Made by a program: the position numbers and the translations under genes. Below, one piece after another: positions 17,514 through 31,920 of a stretch of 64,000 nucleotides of DNA. How positions within the stretch are numbered: the stretch's first letter is position 1; every line of letters starts with the position of its first letter. The notes below the pieces were generated by a model. That model had not been told where the DNA came from. It was given only the letters and a program-made list of their open reading frames with translations, and ran no database searches. The stretch comes from Virgibacillus aidingensis. Its GTDB lineage: Bacteria; Bacillota; Bacilli; Bacillales; Amphibacillaceae. Location: contig NZ_WIXN01000010.1 in assembly GCF_010994035.1 (NCBI RefSeq), positions 87,096-151,095 of the forward strand, given 5' to 3'.

Positions 17514-18305
17514 TTATTCAATCTGCCCGTTTTCATCTGAAAATTCTTCACTTGGAATGGCTATTGACGGGTCATCGCCATCGCCACTGTAAAATTCAGG
17601 AACATCCCCCATAATGGCACCGCCGTCAATGTAAATTTCTGTATGGACAGTAGTTACCTCAGATGAAAATGGGATTATAATCTGTACATCAGACTCTACA
17701 TGAACATAAAGCGACACCCAGGATCCATTAATGCCGAGCGGCTCAGTTTCACGAACAATGTTTGTTTTTACATTACCAACCAGTTCAAGGTTTACAGGTA
17801 CCCTTGGACCTAAATTGGCCAAAACCGTATTGCCTGTCACTTGTCCCAGAGGTATTTCGACAAGAGTGGGATCCTGCATTGCTCTGTCCCCGGCTCCCTC
17901 TCCATAATCATATGGTTCATGAAGAGAATAATCATATGTAATCGGGTCACCCCGATTGACGTTCAGGAAAAACTCCTCCACCCTGTCTGTTGCTACTCTG
18001 TTTATTTCACTGACAATTGCCGGGTTATGATTATATGTCGCTACATTTCCATCCTCATTATACGTAATTTCCAGAACTTCCGAAAAATCGTATCCTTCCG
18101 CAAAACGTACAGCTTGATTAATCGCCCGTGTAGCAATTTCGTCTATTTTGGTTTCTGCAATATCCATTAAAGCCGGTCTAATTCCCTTATCAACAATCCA
18201 AATACTCAGTCCACTGAAAACAGCAAAAACAATCAGCGTAATAATAAAAATATTTTTCCCCGGAGGTGATGCAAATTTCTTACGATAGCGTTTTTTAATT
18301 CTCAA
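17514..18305 (-). CDS. yunB: Sporulation protein YunB
   Basis: A 263-residue protein with one N-terminal membrane anchor (about residues 18-40) after a very basic leader (RIKKRYRKKF). The extracytoplasmic part carries the YunB family region (TKIDEIATRAINQAV ... VPVNLELVGNVKTNI). In B. subtilis yunB is a mother-cell (sigma-E) gene needed for efficient spore formation; the molecular role is unknown. Translation starts at TTG 18305. Its ribosome site (AAGGGGG) is the 3' arm of a perfect hairpin, an unusual arrangement. Confidence 0.85.
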   Translation of the reverse strand: MRIKKRYRKKFASPPGKNIFIITLIVFAVFSGLSIWIVDKGIRPALMDIAETKIDEIATRAINQAVRFAEGYDFSEVLEITYNEDGNVATYNHNPAIVSEINRVATDRVEEFFLNVNRGDPITYDYSLHEPYDYGEGAGDRAMQDPTLVEIPLGQVTGNTVLANLGPRVPVNLELVGNVKTNIVRETEPLGINGSWVSLYVHVESDVQIIIPFSSEVTTVHTEIYIDGGAIMGDVPEFYSGDGDDPSIAIPSEEFSDENGQIE

Positions 18306-18308
18306 TTC

Positions 18309-18349
18309 AAAAACCCCCTTAAAACAAAAGTATGCTTGTTTTAAGGGGG
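18309..18349 (-). promoter_or_regulatory. Perfect hairpin carrying the yunB ribosome-binding site
   Basis: CCCCCTTAAAACAA pairs perfectly over 14 bp with TTGTTTTAAGGGGG (8-nt loop), followed by five T on the minus strand and 4 bases later by the TTG start of yunB. It looks like a rho-independent terminator for the yunC side, yet the GGGGG arm is also the only ribosome site for yunB, so it could mask it. Confidence 0.7.
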
Positions 18350-18574
18350 CTAGAAGGGAAATTATTATTTTTTAATTCGTTATTCATCTGTCGTGATCCT
18401 TCATTAGCCAGCACACTTTACTGTATGCAGTCTTTCAGCAGAAGAACAAAATAACTGCAAATTACCCATGCAATATATTTATTACTTTTGATAACGCATT
18501 ATTTTCTGTTAGATCATCCAATATATTGTTATGTTCCCCACATAAAATGCATTCACTGAAGGATGTTATGCATA

Positions 18575-18877
18575 TCAGGCGATTTTCAGCAGCGCTTCTT
18601 TTCCGGACATCCCTTCTTCCCATCCATAAGCTTTTGAAGCTTCCGTGACTTTTTCCAATGGGGCATGTAATAATTCATCAATTGTTCTTACGCCTGAAGC
18701 TCTGCCGGCAATGACCTTTCTGTGTTTGAGCTTTTCATTTAACACATCCACATCCAATGCAGCACACATAATGTAGCCGACTTCATTGGTAATCATCAGC
18801 AAATTGGTTTTGGGAAGTTCTACCTTAATAGCTGTAAAATGCATTCCTTCCACTTCTAATGGATTTACGGTTATCAT
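18575..18877 (-). CDS. yunC: YunC family protein (DUF1805)
   Basis: A 100-residue soluble protein of DUF1805. Typical blocks are NLLMITNEVGYIMCAALDVDVLNEKL and VIAGRASGVRTIDELLHAPLEKVT. Function is unknown; B. subtilis YunC (101 aa) has a solved structure but no assigned activity. ATG at 18877 follows AAGGAGG. It precedes (in genome order) yunD and yunE, as in B. subtilis, but a 100-bp gap separates it from yunD. Confidence 0.87.
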   Translation of the reverse strand: MITVNPLEVEGMHFTAIKVELPKTNLLMITNEVGYIMCAALDVDVLNEKLKHRKVIAGRASGVRTIDELLHAPLEKVTEASKAYGWEEGMSGKEALLKIA

Positions 18878-18977
18878 GAATCACACTGCCTCCTTCAAAC
18901 TGTACATTAATAATGTATGCAGTTGAACAACACAGTGTCACAGCATTGAGGCGTCTCTTAAACACCCTCGCTACCTT

Positions 18978-20375
18978 CTATGAAGAGAATGTCCTGCGCA
19001 GTGTATCAGCCAATATATCACGCAAAAACTCAGGCAGCATATATTGTTTTGTTTCCGATTTGGCAATTTCCGGCAGCAGCCGGCCAAAGGTAAATGTATC
19101 CGCTGTGGCAACCGAATAGACGTTATCGGGATCCAATGGTTCATCATGAAATAATACATTTTCCACATGTTCTTCACCATCTTCATGGAATGCCGTTTCC
19201 ACAGTTAAACCCGAAAAGACCATTCTCCCCAATACTTCCCCGCGAAAACCAAAGCCTTTTAATTTTAATTCCGTAAAGGATTTTGCAAGTGAACCGCGAA
19301 CGACTTCCAACAGCTCATCGCCTTTTAATTCCACGATACAGGGATTAATTGGGTGCGGACATATCCGGTGAATATCCGAATACGTAATAGCACCGGCTGG
19401 AAACTCATCGAGCAGCAGACCTGCATTAAGCATGGCCACATCTGTTTCTGCCCAATGTTTTAATGTATGGGTCAGTTCCTGCATAATTTTTGTTTCTTTG
19501 AACCAGCCTACTTCAATGGGGATTTCCGTATGAACGACCACTTCTCCCATAATTTCTGCTGCCCTGTAATTCAGCTGCTGCAGACTTTGCTCTGTTTGTA
19601 AATCCTTTGCTAAATGGGAAATTTCCGTAGCATATGCTTCTTTATTTACTAGTTTCTTCTTCTCATGATCCCAAGTTAATATCACTTCCCCGACATGGTA
19701 ACAATGCTTTCCGGCCGCTGTGATTACAGTATTATTCACATGCTCCCCTGTCCGGAGTAAATGATGAGTATGCCCTCCAATAATCACATCGATTTCCGGA
19801 AATCTCCTGGCTATTTCCTGATCTTCACTTATTCCCAGATGAGACAATAAAACGATTACGTCCGTCTTCTCACTTAACCCTCGTATATAAGAATCCAGGA
19901 CCTGGTACGGGGATGAAACATGCCAGTCCAAAAGTTCATAAAAAGCATTAAAAGGAGCAGTCAGGCCAATAAATCCTACTTTTACTCCTTGTATGGACTT
20001 TACTTGAAGTGTAGGCTGCAGCCACGACGGGTCCGTAGGCGTCCGGCTCTCTAAGTTAGCACAAACAACGTGAAAACCTGCATCATCATACAGATGAAAT
20101 AAGTCCTCATGCGGCAGCGTGATCCCCTCATTATTTCCGATCGTTACGACATCATAATCAAGAGCATTCATTAAGGCAACATTCGCTTTTCCCATATAAG
20201 CTTCTGCAATCGGATTCACTCGGTCCACATGATCTCCTGCGTCAATCAGCCAATAGGAAGCATTGACGGCATCCTTCTTTGCCGTTTCTTGCTTTAAATA
20301 AGAAGCAACCCGCGGCCACTGGTCAAAATTACTATGTAAATCATTTGTATAATAAAAGTATAATTTTTCCTGCAT
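18978..20375 (-). CDS. yunD: YunD, 5'-nucleotidase/metallophosphatase-like
   Basis: A 465-residue two-domain enzyme: N-terminal calcineurin-like metallophosphoesterase (metal-binding motifs TNDLHSN, DAGDHVD, GNNEG, LLSHLG, GGHTHH) and C-terminal 5'-nucleotidase domain (PAGAITYSDIHRICPHPINP, ATADTF). Unlike UshA-type enzymes it has no signal peptide, so it acts in the cytosol, on a nucleotide or related phosphoester (substrate inferred only). ATG 20375 follows AAGGAG; the upstream TTG reading is unlikely. It begins 13 bases after the yunE stop, so yunE-yunD form one unit. Confidence 0.87.
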   Translation of the reverse strand: MQEKLYFYYTNDLHSNFDQWPRVASYLKQETAKKDAVNASYWLIDAGDHVDRVNPIAEAYMGKANVALMNALDYDVVTIGNNEGITLPHEDLFHLYDDAGFHVVCANLESRTPTDPSWLQPTLQVKSIQGVKVGFIGLTAPFNAFYELLDWHVSSPYQVLDSYIRGLSEKTDVIVLLSHLGISEDQEIARRFPEIDVIIGGHTHHLLRTGEHVNNTVITAAGKHCYHVGEVILTWDHEKKKLVNKEAYATEISHLAKDLQTEQSLQQLNYRAAEIMGEVVVHTEIPIEVGWFKETKIMQELTHTLKHWAETDVAMLNAGLLLDEFPAGAITYSDIHRICPHPINPCIVELKGDELLEVVRGSLAKSFTELKLKGFGFRGEVLGRMVFSGLTVETAFHEDGEEHVENVLFHDEPLDPDNVYSVATADTFTFGRLLPEIAKSETKQYMLPEFLRDILADTLRRTFSS

Positions 20376-20387
20376 ATTCAAAACTCC

Positions 20388-21200
20388 TTAGGCCAAACCC
20401 TGAAAGATCATCCGGATACCAATGACCACCAATAAAATCCTGAGTACCCATTCCAGTGTGTTACCCGGCAGTCGCTGGTTCACTAAAGCACCCAGCTTGC
20501 CGCCAACCCAGGCCCCGGGTATGAAAAAGAAGACATATTCCCATGCGACATGTCCAAGAGCAATATGTGTTGATGCGCCAATCATACTTACAAAGACAAT
20601 CATAAACATGGAAGTGGCTGTCGCAATATGGATTGGAAAGCCAAATAAGAGAATGAGTACAGGCACCATGATAGATCCGCCGCCAATCCCAAATAAACCG
20701 GAAATGGCGCCAACAGCAAGAGACACGATAAATACAATAGGGATGGAAACACGGTAGTAATATGTCTTCCCCGCAATATCGAATGATCGCACCCCTTTTT
20801 GCCCTGGGTCTATTTCTTTTCTTTCCGGCTTCAGGAAAAACAGCATGGATATTAAAATGGTAATAATTCCAAAATACAATAAAAAAGCATTGGTATCAAA
20901 GAACTGATTAAGCCACGATCCAAATATACTTCCGGGAATACTGCCTGTCAAAAATAACAGCCCTGTTTTATAATCTACTCTTCCCGCTTTAAAATAGGAT
21001 ATGGTAGAAGATAAGGCTGTAAAAATCATGACTATCAATGATATACCAACAATAGTCTGAGGGGTTGCCCAAAAAAATGCATCAAAAAATTCGTGCAAAA
21101 GCAAGAGGGCGGGAACAAGAATCAAACCACCGCCCAAACCCATTAAACTGCCCATAAAGGCAGTGATAATTCCAATCAGTAAACAAATTAAAAAAACCAA
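20388..21200 (-). CDS. yunE: TauE/SafE family sulfite/anion exporter YunE
   Basis: A 270-residue membrane protein with about eight spans and the duplicated TauE/SafE signature: GLGGGLILVPALLL near the N-terminus and GIGGGSIMVPVLILLFG in the second half. Members export sulfite, sulfoacetate or related organosulfur anions; the substrate here is unknown. The start is a TTG at 21200, preceded by AAGGCG. It is the first gene of the yunE-yunD unit. Confidence 0.85.
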   Translation of the reverse strand: MVFLICLLIGIITAFMGSLMGLGGGLILVPALLLLHEFFDAFFWATPQTIVGISLIVMIFTALSSTISYFKAGRVDYKTGLLFLTGSIPGSIFGSWLNQFFDTNAFLLYFGIITILISMLFFLKPERKEIDPGQKGVRSFDIAGKTYYYRVSIPIVFIVSLAVGAISGLFGIGGGSIMVPVLILLFGFPIHIATATSMFMIVFVSMIGASTHIALGHVAWEYVFFFIPGAWVGGKLGALVNQRLPGNTLEWVLRILLVVIGIRMIFQGLA

Positions 21201-21622
21201 TCATTTCGCCTTCTATCCTATAGATGTTCTCCACCTATACTATCATTGTTAAGTTTAAATTCCCAGCAGGACAAACAGAACAATTAACCGCTTATTCTGC
21301 ACAGCTGTTTCTTTACTTTAAATGTTCTTATATTTAATAGTAATCTCCATGAACGTTGTCTTCATTCAGTTTATTTCCTTTCATTTTCCTTAATATTTCT
21401 GTTATAGCTTCCTAAGTTTACGCTTTTTTCTGTGCGTACAGTTTAAAATAACTATTCATACAATAGAGTGGTTAAAATAGTTGGTTAGGAAAGCACCCGG
21501 AGACGATTTAAAAGAAAATCACTTGCTGGGGACAAAGAGGAAAAACATATTCCAGTCCTGGTTCTTTGCTGCTGGTTGAAAAATTAAACCCCTGTCACAC
21601 AAGTGACAAGGGTTTAAAACGT
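21201..21622. other. yunE-sufB intergenic region
   Basis: About 420 bp. The left part must contain the yunE promoter, unresolved. At 21586-21615 a strong stem (AAACCC-TGTCAC / GTGACA-GGGTTT) with a minus-strand T run is the suf operon terminator. No ORF is convincing. Confidence 0.6.
21586..21615 (-). terminator. suf operon terminator
   Basis: Stem AAACCC-C-TGTCAC / GTGACA-A-GGGTTT just after the sufB stop, followed on the minus strand by AATTTTTC. Confidence 0.85.
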
Positions 21623-23020
21623 TTATCCGATAGAACCTTCCATTTCAAAGCTGATTAAACGGTTCATTTCCACCGCGTATTCCATTGGGAGTTCTTTTGT
21701 GAATGGCTCAATGAAGCCCATGACAATCATTTCTGTTGCTTCCTGTTCATCCAGGCCTCTGCTCATCAGATAGAACAGCTGCTCTTCGGAAACTTTGGAA
21801 ACTTTTGCTTCGTGTTCCAAAGAGATATTGTCATTGTAAATTTCGTTATACGGAATGGTATCTGATGTGGATTGGTTATCCATAATTAACGTATCACACT
21901 CGATGTTGGAGCGTGCACCATCCGCTTTTCTTCCGAAGTGTACCAGTCCCAGGTAGGATACTTTTCCGCCACCTCTGGAGATGGACTTGGAAACGATGGA
22001 AGATGACGTATTTGGTGCCAAGTGATGCATTTTTGCTCCGGCATGCTGCAGCTGGCCTTTACCTGCTAACGCAATCGAAAGCGTGTTTCCGCGTGCACCT
22101 TCTCCGCGCAGCAGAATGGATGGATATTTCATCGTTAATTTGGAACCAAGGTTACCGTCAATCCATTCCATAGTACCATTGGCATCCACAGTTGCTCTTT
22201 TCGTAACCAGGTTGTATACGTTATTTGCCCAGTTTTGAATGGTTGTATAGCGGCAGTAAGCATCTTTTTTAACAAAGATTTCAACAACGGCACTATGCAG
22301 TGAGTTTGTTGTATAAATAGGTGCAGTACAGCCCTCTACATAGTGTACAGAAGCACCTTCATCAACGATGATCAGCGTTCTTTCAAACTGTCCCATATTT
22401 TCCGAGTTAATGCGGAAATAAGCCTGTAACGGTGTGGAAGTCTGAACGCCTTTTGGCACATAGATAAATGAACCGCCAGACCATACAGCAGAGTTTAATG
22501 CCGAAAATTTATTATCTGTTGCCGGAACTACTTTGCCAAAGTATTCCTTGAACAGCTCTTCATTCTCTTTCAATGCAGTGTCAGTATCTTTAAAGATAAT
22601 GCCCATTTCTTCCAAATCTTCTTTTAAGCTGTGATAAACCACTTCGGATTCATACTGTGCAGAAACACCAGCAAGATATTTTTGCTCCGCCTCAGGGATT
22701 CCCAGCTTATCAAAAGTCTGCTTGATTTCTTCTGGCACTTCATCCCATGTTCTTCCCTGTTTCTCCGAAGGCTTTACATAGTATACAATTTCATCAAAAT
22801 CAAGCTCGGAAAGATCTCCGCCCCACTGCGGCATTGGACGTTCATAGAAATGCTCCAGCGCTTTCAGGCGGTAATCAAGCATCCACTCCGGCTCTTCCTT
22901 CATTCTGGAAATTTCCTCTACAATTTCACGGGTTAAACCTTTTCCTGAACGGAAAACAGAGACGTCTCTGTCTTGAAACCCATATTTATAATCTTCTATT
23001 TCAGGCACATTTTTTGCCAT
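21623..23020 (-). CDS. sufB: Fe-S cluster assembly scaffold subunit SufB
   Basis: A 465-residue SufB. Typical blocks include [42 protein letters not shown] and the C-terminal [20 protein letters not shown]. SufB with SufC and SufD forms the SufBC2D scaffold on which clusters are built. The conserved Cys in VEGCTAP is the usual sulfur entry/cluster region. ATG follows AAGGAGG. It is last in the order sufC-sufD-sufS-sufU-sufB, identical to B. subtilis. Confidence 0.96.
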   Translation of the reverse strand: MAKNVPEIEDYKYGFQDRDVSVFRSGKGLTREIVEEISRMKEEPEWMLDYRLKALEHFYERPMPQWGGDLSELDFDEIVYYVKPSEKQGRTWDEVPEEIKQTFDKLGIPEAEQKYLAGVSAQYESEVVYHSLKEDLEEMGIIFKDTDTALKENEELFKEYFGKVVPATDNKFSALNSAVWSGGSFIYVPKGVQTSTPLQAYFRINSENMGQFERTLIIVDEGASVHYVEGCTAPIYTTNSLHSAVVEIFVKKDAYCRYTTIQNWANNVYNLVTKRATVDANGTMEWIDGNLGSKLTMKYPSILLRGEGARGNTLSIALAGKGQLQHAGAKMHHLAPNTSSSIVSKSISRGGGKVSYLGLVHFGRKADGARSNIECDTLIMDNQSTSDTIPYNEIYNDNISLEHEAKVSKVSEEQLFYLMSRGLDEQEATEMIVMGFIEPFTKELPMEYAVEMNRLISFEMEGSIG

Positions 23021-23061
23021 GAATTATACCTCCTTAAGGTGTTTTTAAATGACAGTTTCCA

Positions 23062-26010
<2,949 letters not shown>

Positions 26011-26027
26011 TTAGATCCCTCCTTGCT

Positions 26028-26813
26028 TTACGCGTTTTGGCCTACTGTTTCGTCTTCGATTCCCAATTCTTCCTTGATCCATTCATACCCTTCTGCTTCC
26101 AGACGCTGTGCCAATTCAGGTCCGCCTGATTTAACAATGCGTCCTTGCATCATGACATGAACATAATCCGGTTCAATGTAATTCAGCAAGCGCTGATAGT
26201 GAGTAATAATTAAGCAGCCAAAGTTTTCACTGCGCATTTGATTAATTCCTTTTGAAACGATCTTCAAGGCATCAATATCCAACCCGGAGTCAATCTCATC
26301 GAGAATGGCAATTTCAGGTTTAAGCAGCATGAGCTGAAGAATCTCGTTGCGCTTTTTCTCCCCGCCTGAAAACCCTTCATTCAAATAACGCTGTGCCATG
26401 TTTTTATCAATTTCAAGTGCATCCAATGTACTATCCATTTCTTTAATGAATTTCATAAGCGGAATTTCGTCGCCTTCTTCACGCTTTGCATTAATAGCCG
26501 AGCGCAGGAAGTCTGAAGTAGTTACACCGCTGATCTCACTAGGATATTGCATTGCAAGGAAAAGTCCTGCACGGGCACGTTCATCCACTTCCATCTCCAG
26601 TACATCTTCACCGTCCAGATGGATGCTTCCTTCTGTAATCTCATATTTCGGATGTCCCATCACTGCTGAGGCCAGCGTAGATTTCCCTGTGCCATTCGGC
26701 CCCATTACCGCGTGAAATTCTCCACCCTTTATCGTAAGGTCTACTCCCTTTAATATCTCTTTATCTTCAATAGTAACATGAAGATTCTTGATTTCCAGTG
26801 TTGATCCTGCCAT
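26028..26813 (-). CDS. sufC: SUF complex ATPase SufC
   Basis: A 261-residue ABC-type ATPase. Walker A is GPNGTGKST (about residue 37), the signature is FSGGEKKR, and Walker B is EIAILDEIDSGLD. SufC drives conformational change in SufB-SufD during cluster assembly and is cytosolic, not a transporter. It is the first gene of the suf operon; ATG follows GGAGG and a recognisable promoter lies 70 bp upstream. Confidence 0.96.
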   Translation of the reverse strand: MAGSTLEIKNLHVTIEDKEILKGVDLTIKGGEFHAVMGPNGTGKSTLASAVMGHPKYEITEGSIHLDGEDVLEMEVDERARAGLFLAMQYPSEISGVTTSDFLRSAINAKREEGDEIPLMKFIKEMDSTLDALEIDKNMAQRYLNEGFSGGEKKRNEILQLMLLKPEIAILDEIDSGLDIDALKIVSKGINQMRSENFGCLIITHYQRLLNYIEPDYVHVMMQGRIVKSGGPELAQRLEAEGYEWIKEELGIEDETVGQNA

Positions 26814-26866
26814 GTCGATACCTCCAAATACTTATTTGTATGTTTGATTTATGAATGAAGCCTTTC

Positions 26867-26918
26867 ATTCTCAATCTATTCTCATTACAATCTTAAATCA
26901 TTTCAAAAGTAATATCAA
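26867..26918 (-). promoter_or_regulatory. suf operon promoter with direct repeats near the start point
   Basis: Minus-strand -35 TTGATA (26913-26918), 17-bp spacer, -10 TAAGAT (26890-26895), predicted start near 26883. Two TGAGAAT copies, 11 bp apart (26878-26884 and 26867-26873), cover the start point and may be an operator for the SufR-like protein or Fur. Confidence 0.6.
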
Positions 26919-27030
26919 CTCTTGTGAATGATCCTTATTCCATACAGGTAGAAGGACTGCAAATTCAGTTGTGTACTGTAATAAAAGGCATTCCTTTTCA
27001 TTTTTTTTGCAGCCGGCTTTTACACCATTA

Positions 27031-29910
27031 TTATTGTTCAGTCAAAGCCTGTTCTTTCTTTTTCAATGTTTTATTCATCCGCTTTTTATCCCGTTCCAGA
27101 ACGTTTTTCAAATAATAGCCGGTATAGGAATTTTCCGCTTTCACAATTTCCTCGGGTGTTCCGCTGGCGATAATTTCTCCGCCCCGGTCCCCGCCTTCCG
27201 GTCCCAGATCAATAATATGATCTGCCGTTTTTATTACATCCAAATTATGCTCGATGATCAGAACACTGTCTCCGTTATCCACGAGCCGCTGCAGCACCTC
27301 GAGAAGTCTTCCAATATCATCTGCATGCAGCCCTGTCGTCGGTTCATCCAGTATATAAAAGGATTTGCCATTGGATCTACGATGCAGTTCACTTGCCAGC
27401 TTCACACGCTGGGCCTCCCCGCCTGACAGGGTTGTTGCCGGTTGTCCGAGCTTAACATAACCAAGTCCAACATCATAGATGGTCTGCATTTTCCGTTTGA
27501 CTTTTGGGATATTCGCAAAGAAATCCAATGCTTCCTCAATCGTTAAATCCAGGACCTCCGCAATATTTTTCCCTTTATATTTTACTTCCAGTGTTTCCCT
27601 GTTATAGCGCTGTCCATGGCATACTTCACACGGTACATACACGTCGGGAAGGAAGTGCATTTCTATTTTTATGATGCCATCGCCGCGGCATGCTTCACAG
27701 CGTCCGCCTTTCACATTAAAACTGAAGCGCCCTTTCTTATACCCGCGGACTTTCGCTTCATTCGTCTGGGCAAACACATCCCTGATATTGTCAAACACTC
27801 CCGTATACGTAGCCGGGTTTGATCGTGGGGTTCTTCCTATCGGCGACTGATCAATGTCAATCACCTTGTCGATATGCTCTATCCCTTTTATTTTTTTATG
27901 CTTCCCTGGTTTCAGCTTGCTTTTATAGAGTGCTTTCGACAGTGACTTATACAAGATGTCATTGACAAGCGTACTCTTTCCCGAACCCGAAACACCGGTG
28001 ACGACGGAAAATAACCCAATCGGAAATTTTGCCCGGACATTCTTCAGATTATTTTCCGAAGCACCGAGTACTTCAATGTACTTTTTCCCTTTCTTTCTCC
28101 GCTTGTTCGGAACCGGAATAAACTTGTCGCCTGCCAGATAGTTTCCTGTCAGCGATTGTTTATTTTTCATGACTTCCTCCGGCGGGCCGCTTGCAACAAT
28201 TTCCCCCCCGTGTTCCCCGGCGCCCGGGCCGATGTCGATAAGCCAGTCGGCTGCCATCATCGTATCTTCATCATGTTCCACCACGATCAAAGTGTTATCC
28301 AGATCCCGCATCCTTTTCAGTGTGTTAAGCAGCCGGTCATTATCCCGCTGATGCAGGCCGATGGATGGTTCATCAAGCACATACAAGACCCCGGTTAAAG
28401 CAGAACCAATCTGTGTAGCCAGCCGGATCCGCTGGGCTTCCCCTCCTGAGAGGGTTCCGGCAGCTCTGGACAATGTCAGGTAATCCAGTCCGACATTAAC
28501 TAAAAATTCAAGTCTGTTATCAATTTCCTTTAAAATCATTTTGGCAATCTGTGTTTCTTTTTCCGTCAGTGAGAGTCCGGCAAAAAAGTCCTTTGCTTCC
28601 ACAATGGAAAATTCGGTTACTTTGCTTATGTGGAGACCGTTTACCAGAACAGCCAGCGCTTCCTCTTTCAGTCTGTGGCCCGAACAAGAGGGGCAGGCTT
28701 TTTCTGCCATAAATTTGCCAAGGGTTTCCCGGATGAAGTCGGAACTTGTTTCATGATAACGTCTCGAAATATTATTCAGTACCCCTTCAAAAAGAATATG
28801 GGTATCGCGGATCTTTCCAAAATCATTCTTATAATAAAAGTGAATTTTATCCTTGCCGCTTCCGTATAAAATTTTATCCATTTGATCTTTTGGAATATCT
28901 TTTACCGGGATGTCCATATTAATGCCGTAGTGATTGCAGACACTTTTCAGCAGCTGCGGGTAATATTGGGAGCTAATCGGCTTCCAGGCATCAATGGCAT
29001 GCTCATTCAGTGTCAGATCCCAGTCCGGTATGACGAGCTCCAGATCCACTTCCAAATTGCTGCCCAGCCCGTCACAGGTAGGACAAGCACCAAATGGGCT
29101 GTTAAAAGAAAAAAGGCGCGGTTCCAGATCACTTATCGAAAATCCGCAAATAGGGCAGGCATGGTTTTCGCTGAAGGTCAATTCTTCCTCACCAATGACG
29201 TCCACCAGAATATTTCCGCCGCCAAGTTCCAGCGCTGTCTCGATGGAATCACTCAGTCGTCCGGCAATGCCATCTTTGACAACAACCCTGTCAACGACTA
29301 CTTCAATAGAATGTTTTTTATTTTTATCCAGCTTAATTTCCTCTGATACTTCCCGCATTTCGTTATCGACCCGAATGCGGACATACCCTTCCTGTCTCAG
29401 TTTCTCAAATACTTTGACATGCTCCCCTTTTCTACCGGAAACGATCGGTGCGAGAATCTGCATCCTGGTCCGTTCCGGGTACTCCATGATACGGTCGACC
29501 ATCTGCTGCACTGTCTGGGAGCTGATTTCTATGCCATGTTTCGGACAAGTCGGGCGGCCGACCCTGGCATATAAAAGCCTCAGATAATCGTAAATTTCCG
29601 TGACAGTCCCCACTGTGGAGCGGGGATTTTTGCTTGTTGTTTTCTGGTCGATCGCGATTGCAGGGGAAAGACCATCGATCGCATCGACGTCCGGCTTGTC
29701 CATCTGCCCGAGAAATTGCCTTGCGTAGGCGGAGAGAGATTCGACATAACGGCGCTGTCCCTCCGCATATATCGTATCAAATGCCAGAGAAGATTTCCCT
29801 GAACCGGATAAACCTGTTACAACAACCAGTTTATTTTTCGGGATAGTAACATTAATATCTTTCAAATTATGTGCGCGGGCACCTTGTATTTGTATATTTT
29901 TAGCAGGCAT
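27031..29910 (-). CDS. uvrA: Excinuclease ABC subunit A
   Basis: A 959-residue UvrA, normal length. It has two ABC modules: Walker [15 protein letters not shown] (about 30-43) and [15 protein letters not shown] (about 640), each with a LSGGEAQR signature, and zinc-finger cysteines CPIC...CPTC and CEAC...CEVC. It detects bulky DNA lesions and loads UvrB. ATG 29910 follows GAAGGGTGA, which lies in the 3' end of uvrB; the two genes are one operon. Confidence 0.97.
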   Translation of the reverse strand: MPAKNIQIQGARAHNLKDINVTIPKNKLVVVTGLSGSGKSSLAFDTIYAEGQRRYVESLSAYARQFLGQMDKPDVDAIDGLSPAIAIDQKTTSKNPRSTVGTVTEIYDYLRLLYARVGRPTCPKHGIEISSQTVQQMVDRIMEYPERTRMQILAPIVSGRKGEHVKVFEKLRQEGYVRIRVDNEMREVSEEIKLDKNKKHSIEVVVDRVVVKDGIAGRLSDSIETALELGGGNILVDVIGEEELTFSENHACPICGFSISDLEPRLFSFNSPFGACPTCDGLGSNLEVDLELVIPDWDLTLNEHAIDAWKPISSQYYPQLLKSVCNHYGINMDIPVKDIPKDQMDKILYGSGKDKIHFYYKNDFGKIRDTHILFEGVLNNISRRYHETSSDFIRETLGKFMAEKACPSCSGHRLKEEALAVLVNGLHISKVTEFSIVEAKDFFAGLSLTEKETQIAKMILKEIDNRLEFLVNVGLDYLTLSRAAGTLSGGEAQRIRLATQIGSALTGVLYVLDEPSIGLHQRDNDRLLNTLKRMRDLDNTLIVVEHDEDTMMAADWLIDIGPGAGEHGGEIVASGPPEEVMKNKQSLTGNYLAGDKFIPVPNKRRKKGKKYIEVLGASENNLKNVRAKFPIGLFSVVTGVSGSGKSTLVNDILYKSLSKALYKSKLKPGKHKKIKGIEHIDKVIDIDQSPIGRTPRSNPATYTGVFDNIRDVFAQTNEAKVRGYKKGRFSFNVKGGRCEACRGDGIIKIEMHFLPDVYVPCEVCHGQRYNRETLEVKYKGKNIAEVLDLTIEEALDFFANIPKVKRKMQTIYDVGLGYVKLGQPATTLSGGEAQRVKLASELHRRSNGKSFYILDEPTTGLHADDIGRLLEVLQRLVDNGDSVLIIEHNLDVIKTADHIIDLGPEGGDRGGEIIASGTPEEIVKAENSYTGYYLKNVLERDKKRMNKTLKKKEQALTEQ

Positions 29911-29916
29911 GCTTAA

Positions 29917-31896
29917 TCACCCTTCAGCTTTGAGTTCAAGTATAATATCACGAAGCTCTGCAGCCTTCTCGAAATCGAGTGCTTTGGCTGCTTCCTTCAT
30001 TTCTTTTTCCATCTGATCGATCACCTTTGTTTTTTCCTTTTTCGACAGTTCTGTCAGACTCTTCGTTGTTTCATTGTATTCTTCCGGTTCTTCCGCAGCA
30101 ACTGTTGCCCGGATCACATCCCGGACATCCTTTTTAATCGTTGTCGGTGTAATATTATGTTTTTCATTAAATGCCATTTGAATCTTCCGGCGCCTGTTTG
30201 TTTCATCCATTGCCACGCGCATCGAGTCGGTAATTTTATCGGCATACATGACAACTTCCCCTCTTTCGTTCCTCGCTGCCCGCCCCATCGTCTGAATGAG
30301 CGATCGCTCGGAACGCAGAAATCCTTCCTTATCCGCATCCAATATGGCAACAAGGGATACTTCCGGAATGTCCAATCCTTCCCTGAGCAGGTTAATGCCG
30401 ACAAGCACATCGTATTTACCCACACGAAGATCACGGATGATTTCTATCCGCTCCAATGTTTTAATTTCCGAATGCAAATAAGCAACCTTGATCCCCAGTT
30501 CCTTCAGATAATCAGTTAAATCCTCGGACATTTTCTTCGTTAATGTGGTTACGAGCACTCTTTCATCTCGTTCTGTCCGTTTATTAATCTCACCAAGCAA
30601 GTCATCAATCTGTCCTTCAATCGGCCGGACATGCACTTTTGGATCAAGCAAGCCGGTCGGCCGGATAATCTGCTCGGTAATGTCCGGAGAATGTTCCCGT
30701 TCATAAGGTCCCGGTGTAGCTGAAACATAAACAAGCTGATTTGTCTTTTTTTCAAATTCCTCAAATTTTAATGGGCGGTTATCCAATGCGGAAGGCAGGC
30801 GAAATCCATGATCTACCAGCACTTGCTTCCGGGCTCTGTCTCCATTGTACATGCCGCGTACCTGTGGCAGCGTAGCGTGAGATTCATCCACGATCACGAG
30901 GAAATTTTCCGGAAAGAAGTCCAAAAGTGTATACGGGGTATCCCCTTCATTCCGGAATGTTAAATGCCGGGAATAGTTTTCGATGCCCGAGCAAAAACCC
31001 ATTTCCTCCATCATTTCCAAGTCGTAATTTGTCCGCTGTTCCAGACGCTGCGCTTCCAGCAGTTTATTTTCTGCACGCAATTCTTTTAATCTTTCCTGCA
31101 ATTCCGCTTCTATATTTTTAATGGCCTTTTTCATTTTTTCCTCACGGGTAACAAAGTGGGATGCCGGGAAAATGGCTACATGCTCCCTGTCACCGACAAT
31201 CTCTCCGGTTAATGCATCCACTTCACGAATCCGGTCTATTTCATCCCCGAAAAACTCAATCCGAATACAGTGCTCTTCCCGGGAGGCAGGAATAACTTCC
31301 ACTGAATCCCCGCGGACACGGAATGTACCGCGAATGAAATTGAGATCATTTCTTGCATATTGTATATCAACGAGATCCCTTAACAGCTGATCCCGGTCTT
31401 TTTCCATACCTGTCCTTAATGATAAAACCTGGCTCCGGTATTCTTCCGGAGAACCTAAACCATATATACAGGATACACTGGCGACAATCAGTACATCGTT
31501 CCGCTCAAAAAGAGCCGATGTTGCCGAGTGACGCAATTTATCAATCTCGTCATTAATACTTGCATCCTTTTCAATAAATGTATCTGTGGAAGGCACATAG
31601 GCCTCTGGCTGATAATAATCATAATAGCTGACAAAATACTCTACAGCATTATTTGGAAAAAACTCTTTAAATTCACTGTACAATTGTCCCGCCAGCGTTT
31701 TATTATGGGCCATAACAAGTGTTGGCCGGTTAATTTCCTTCACTACGTTGGACATCGTAAATGTTTTCCCGGTCCCTGTGGCACCAAGCAATGTCTGGTG
31801 GCGCTGACCGGCAAGAACCTTCTCCGTAATTTCCTTTATCGCTTGAGGCTGATCACCTGCAGGCTTATAGGGTGATATAAGTTCAAATTTCTCCAC
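29917..31896 (-). CDS. uvrB: Excinuclease ABC subunit B
   Basis: A 659-residue UvrB. Walker [11 protein letters not shown] (about 39-48), the damage-probing beta-hairpin [12 protein letters not shown], helicase motifs through QTMGRAARN, and a C-terminal UVR domain for UvrC contact are all present. It unwinds and verifies damaged DNA. It begins the uvrBA operon, with a probable LexA-type box upstream. Confidence 0.97.
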   Translation of the reverse strand: MEKFELISPYKPAGDQPQAIKEITEKVLAGQRHQTLLGATGTGKTFTMSNVVKEINRPTLVMAHNKTLAGQLYSEFKEFFPNNAVEYFVSYYDYYQPEAYVPSTDTFIEKDASINDEIDKLRHSATSALFERNDVLIVASVSCIYGLGSPEEYRSQVLSLRTGMEKDRDQLLRDLVDIQYARNDLNFIRGTFRVRGDSVEVIPASREEHCIRIEFFGDEIDRIREVDALTGEIVGDREHVAIFPASHFVTREEKMKKAIKNIEAELQERLKELRAENKLLEAQRLEQRTNYDLEMMEEMGFCSGIENYSRHLTFRNEGDTPYTLLDFFPENFLVIVDESHATLPQVRGMYNGDRARKQVLVDHGFRLPSALDNRPLKFEEFEKKTNQLVYVSATPGPYEREHSPDITEQIIRPTGLLDPKVHVRPIEGQIDDLLGEINKRTERDERVLVTTLTKKMSEDLTDYLKELGIKVAYLHSEIKTLERIEIIRDLRVGKYDVLVGINLLREGLDIPEVSLVAILDADKEGFLRSERSLIQTMGRAARNERGEVVMYADKITDSMRVAMDETNRRRKIQMAFNEKHNITPTTIKKDVRDVIRATVAAEEPEEYNETTKSLTELSKKEKTKVIDQMEKEMKEAAKALDFEKAAELRDIILELKAEG

Positions 31897-31920
31897 TGCT
31901 TATGCCTCCGTTCTTTTTCC

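Noticed and set aside
26924..27426. Plus-strand ORFs over the uvrA 3' end
   Set aside because: They are shadows of uvrA in the opposite frame, without ribosome sites.
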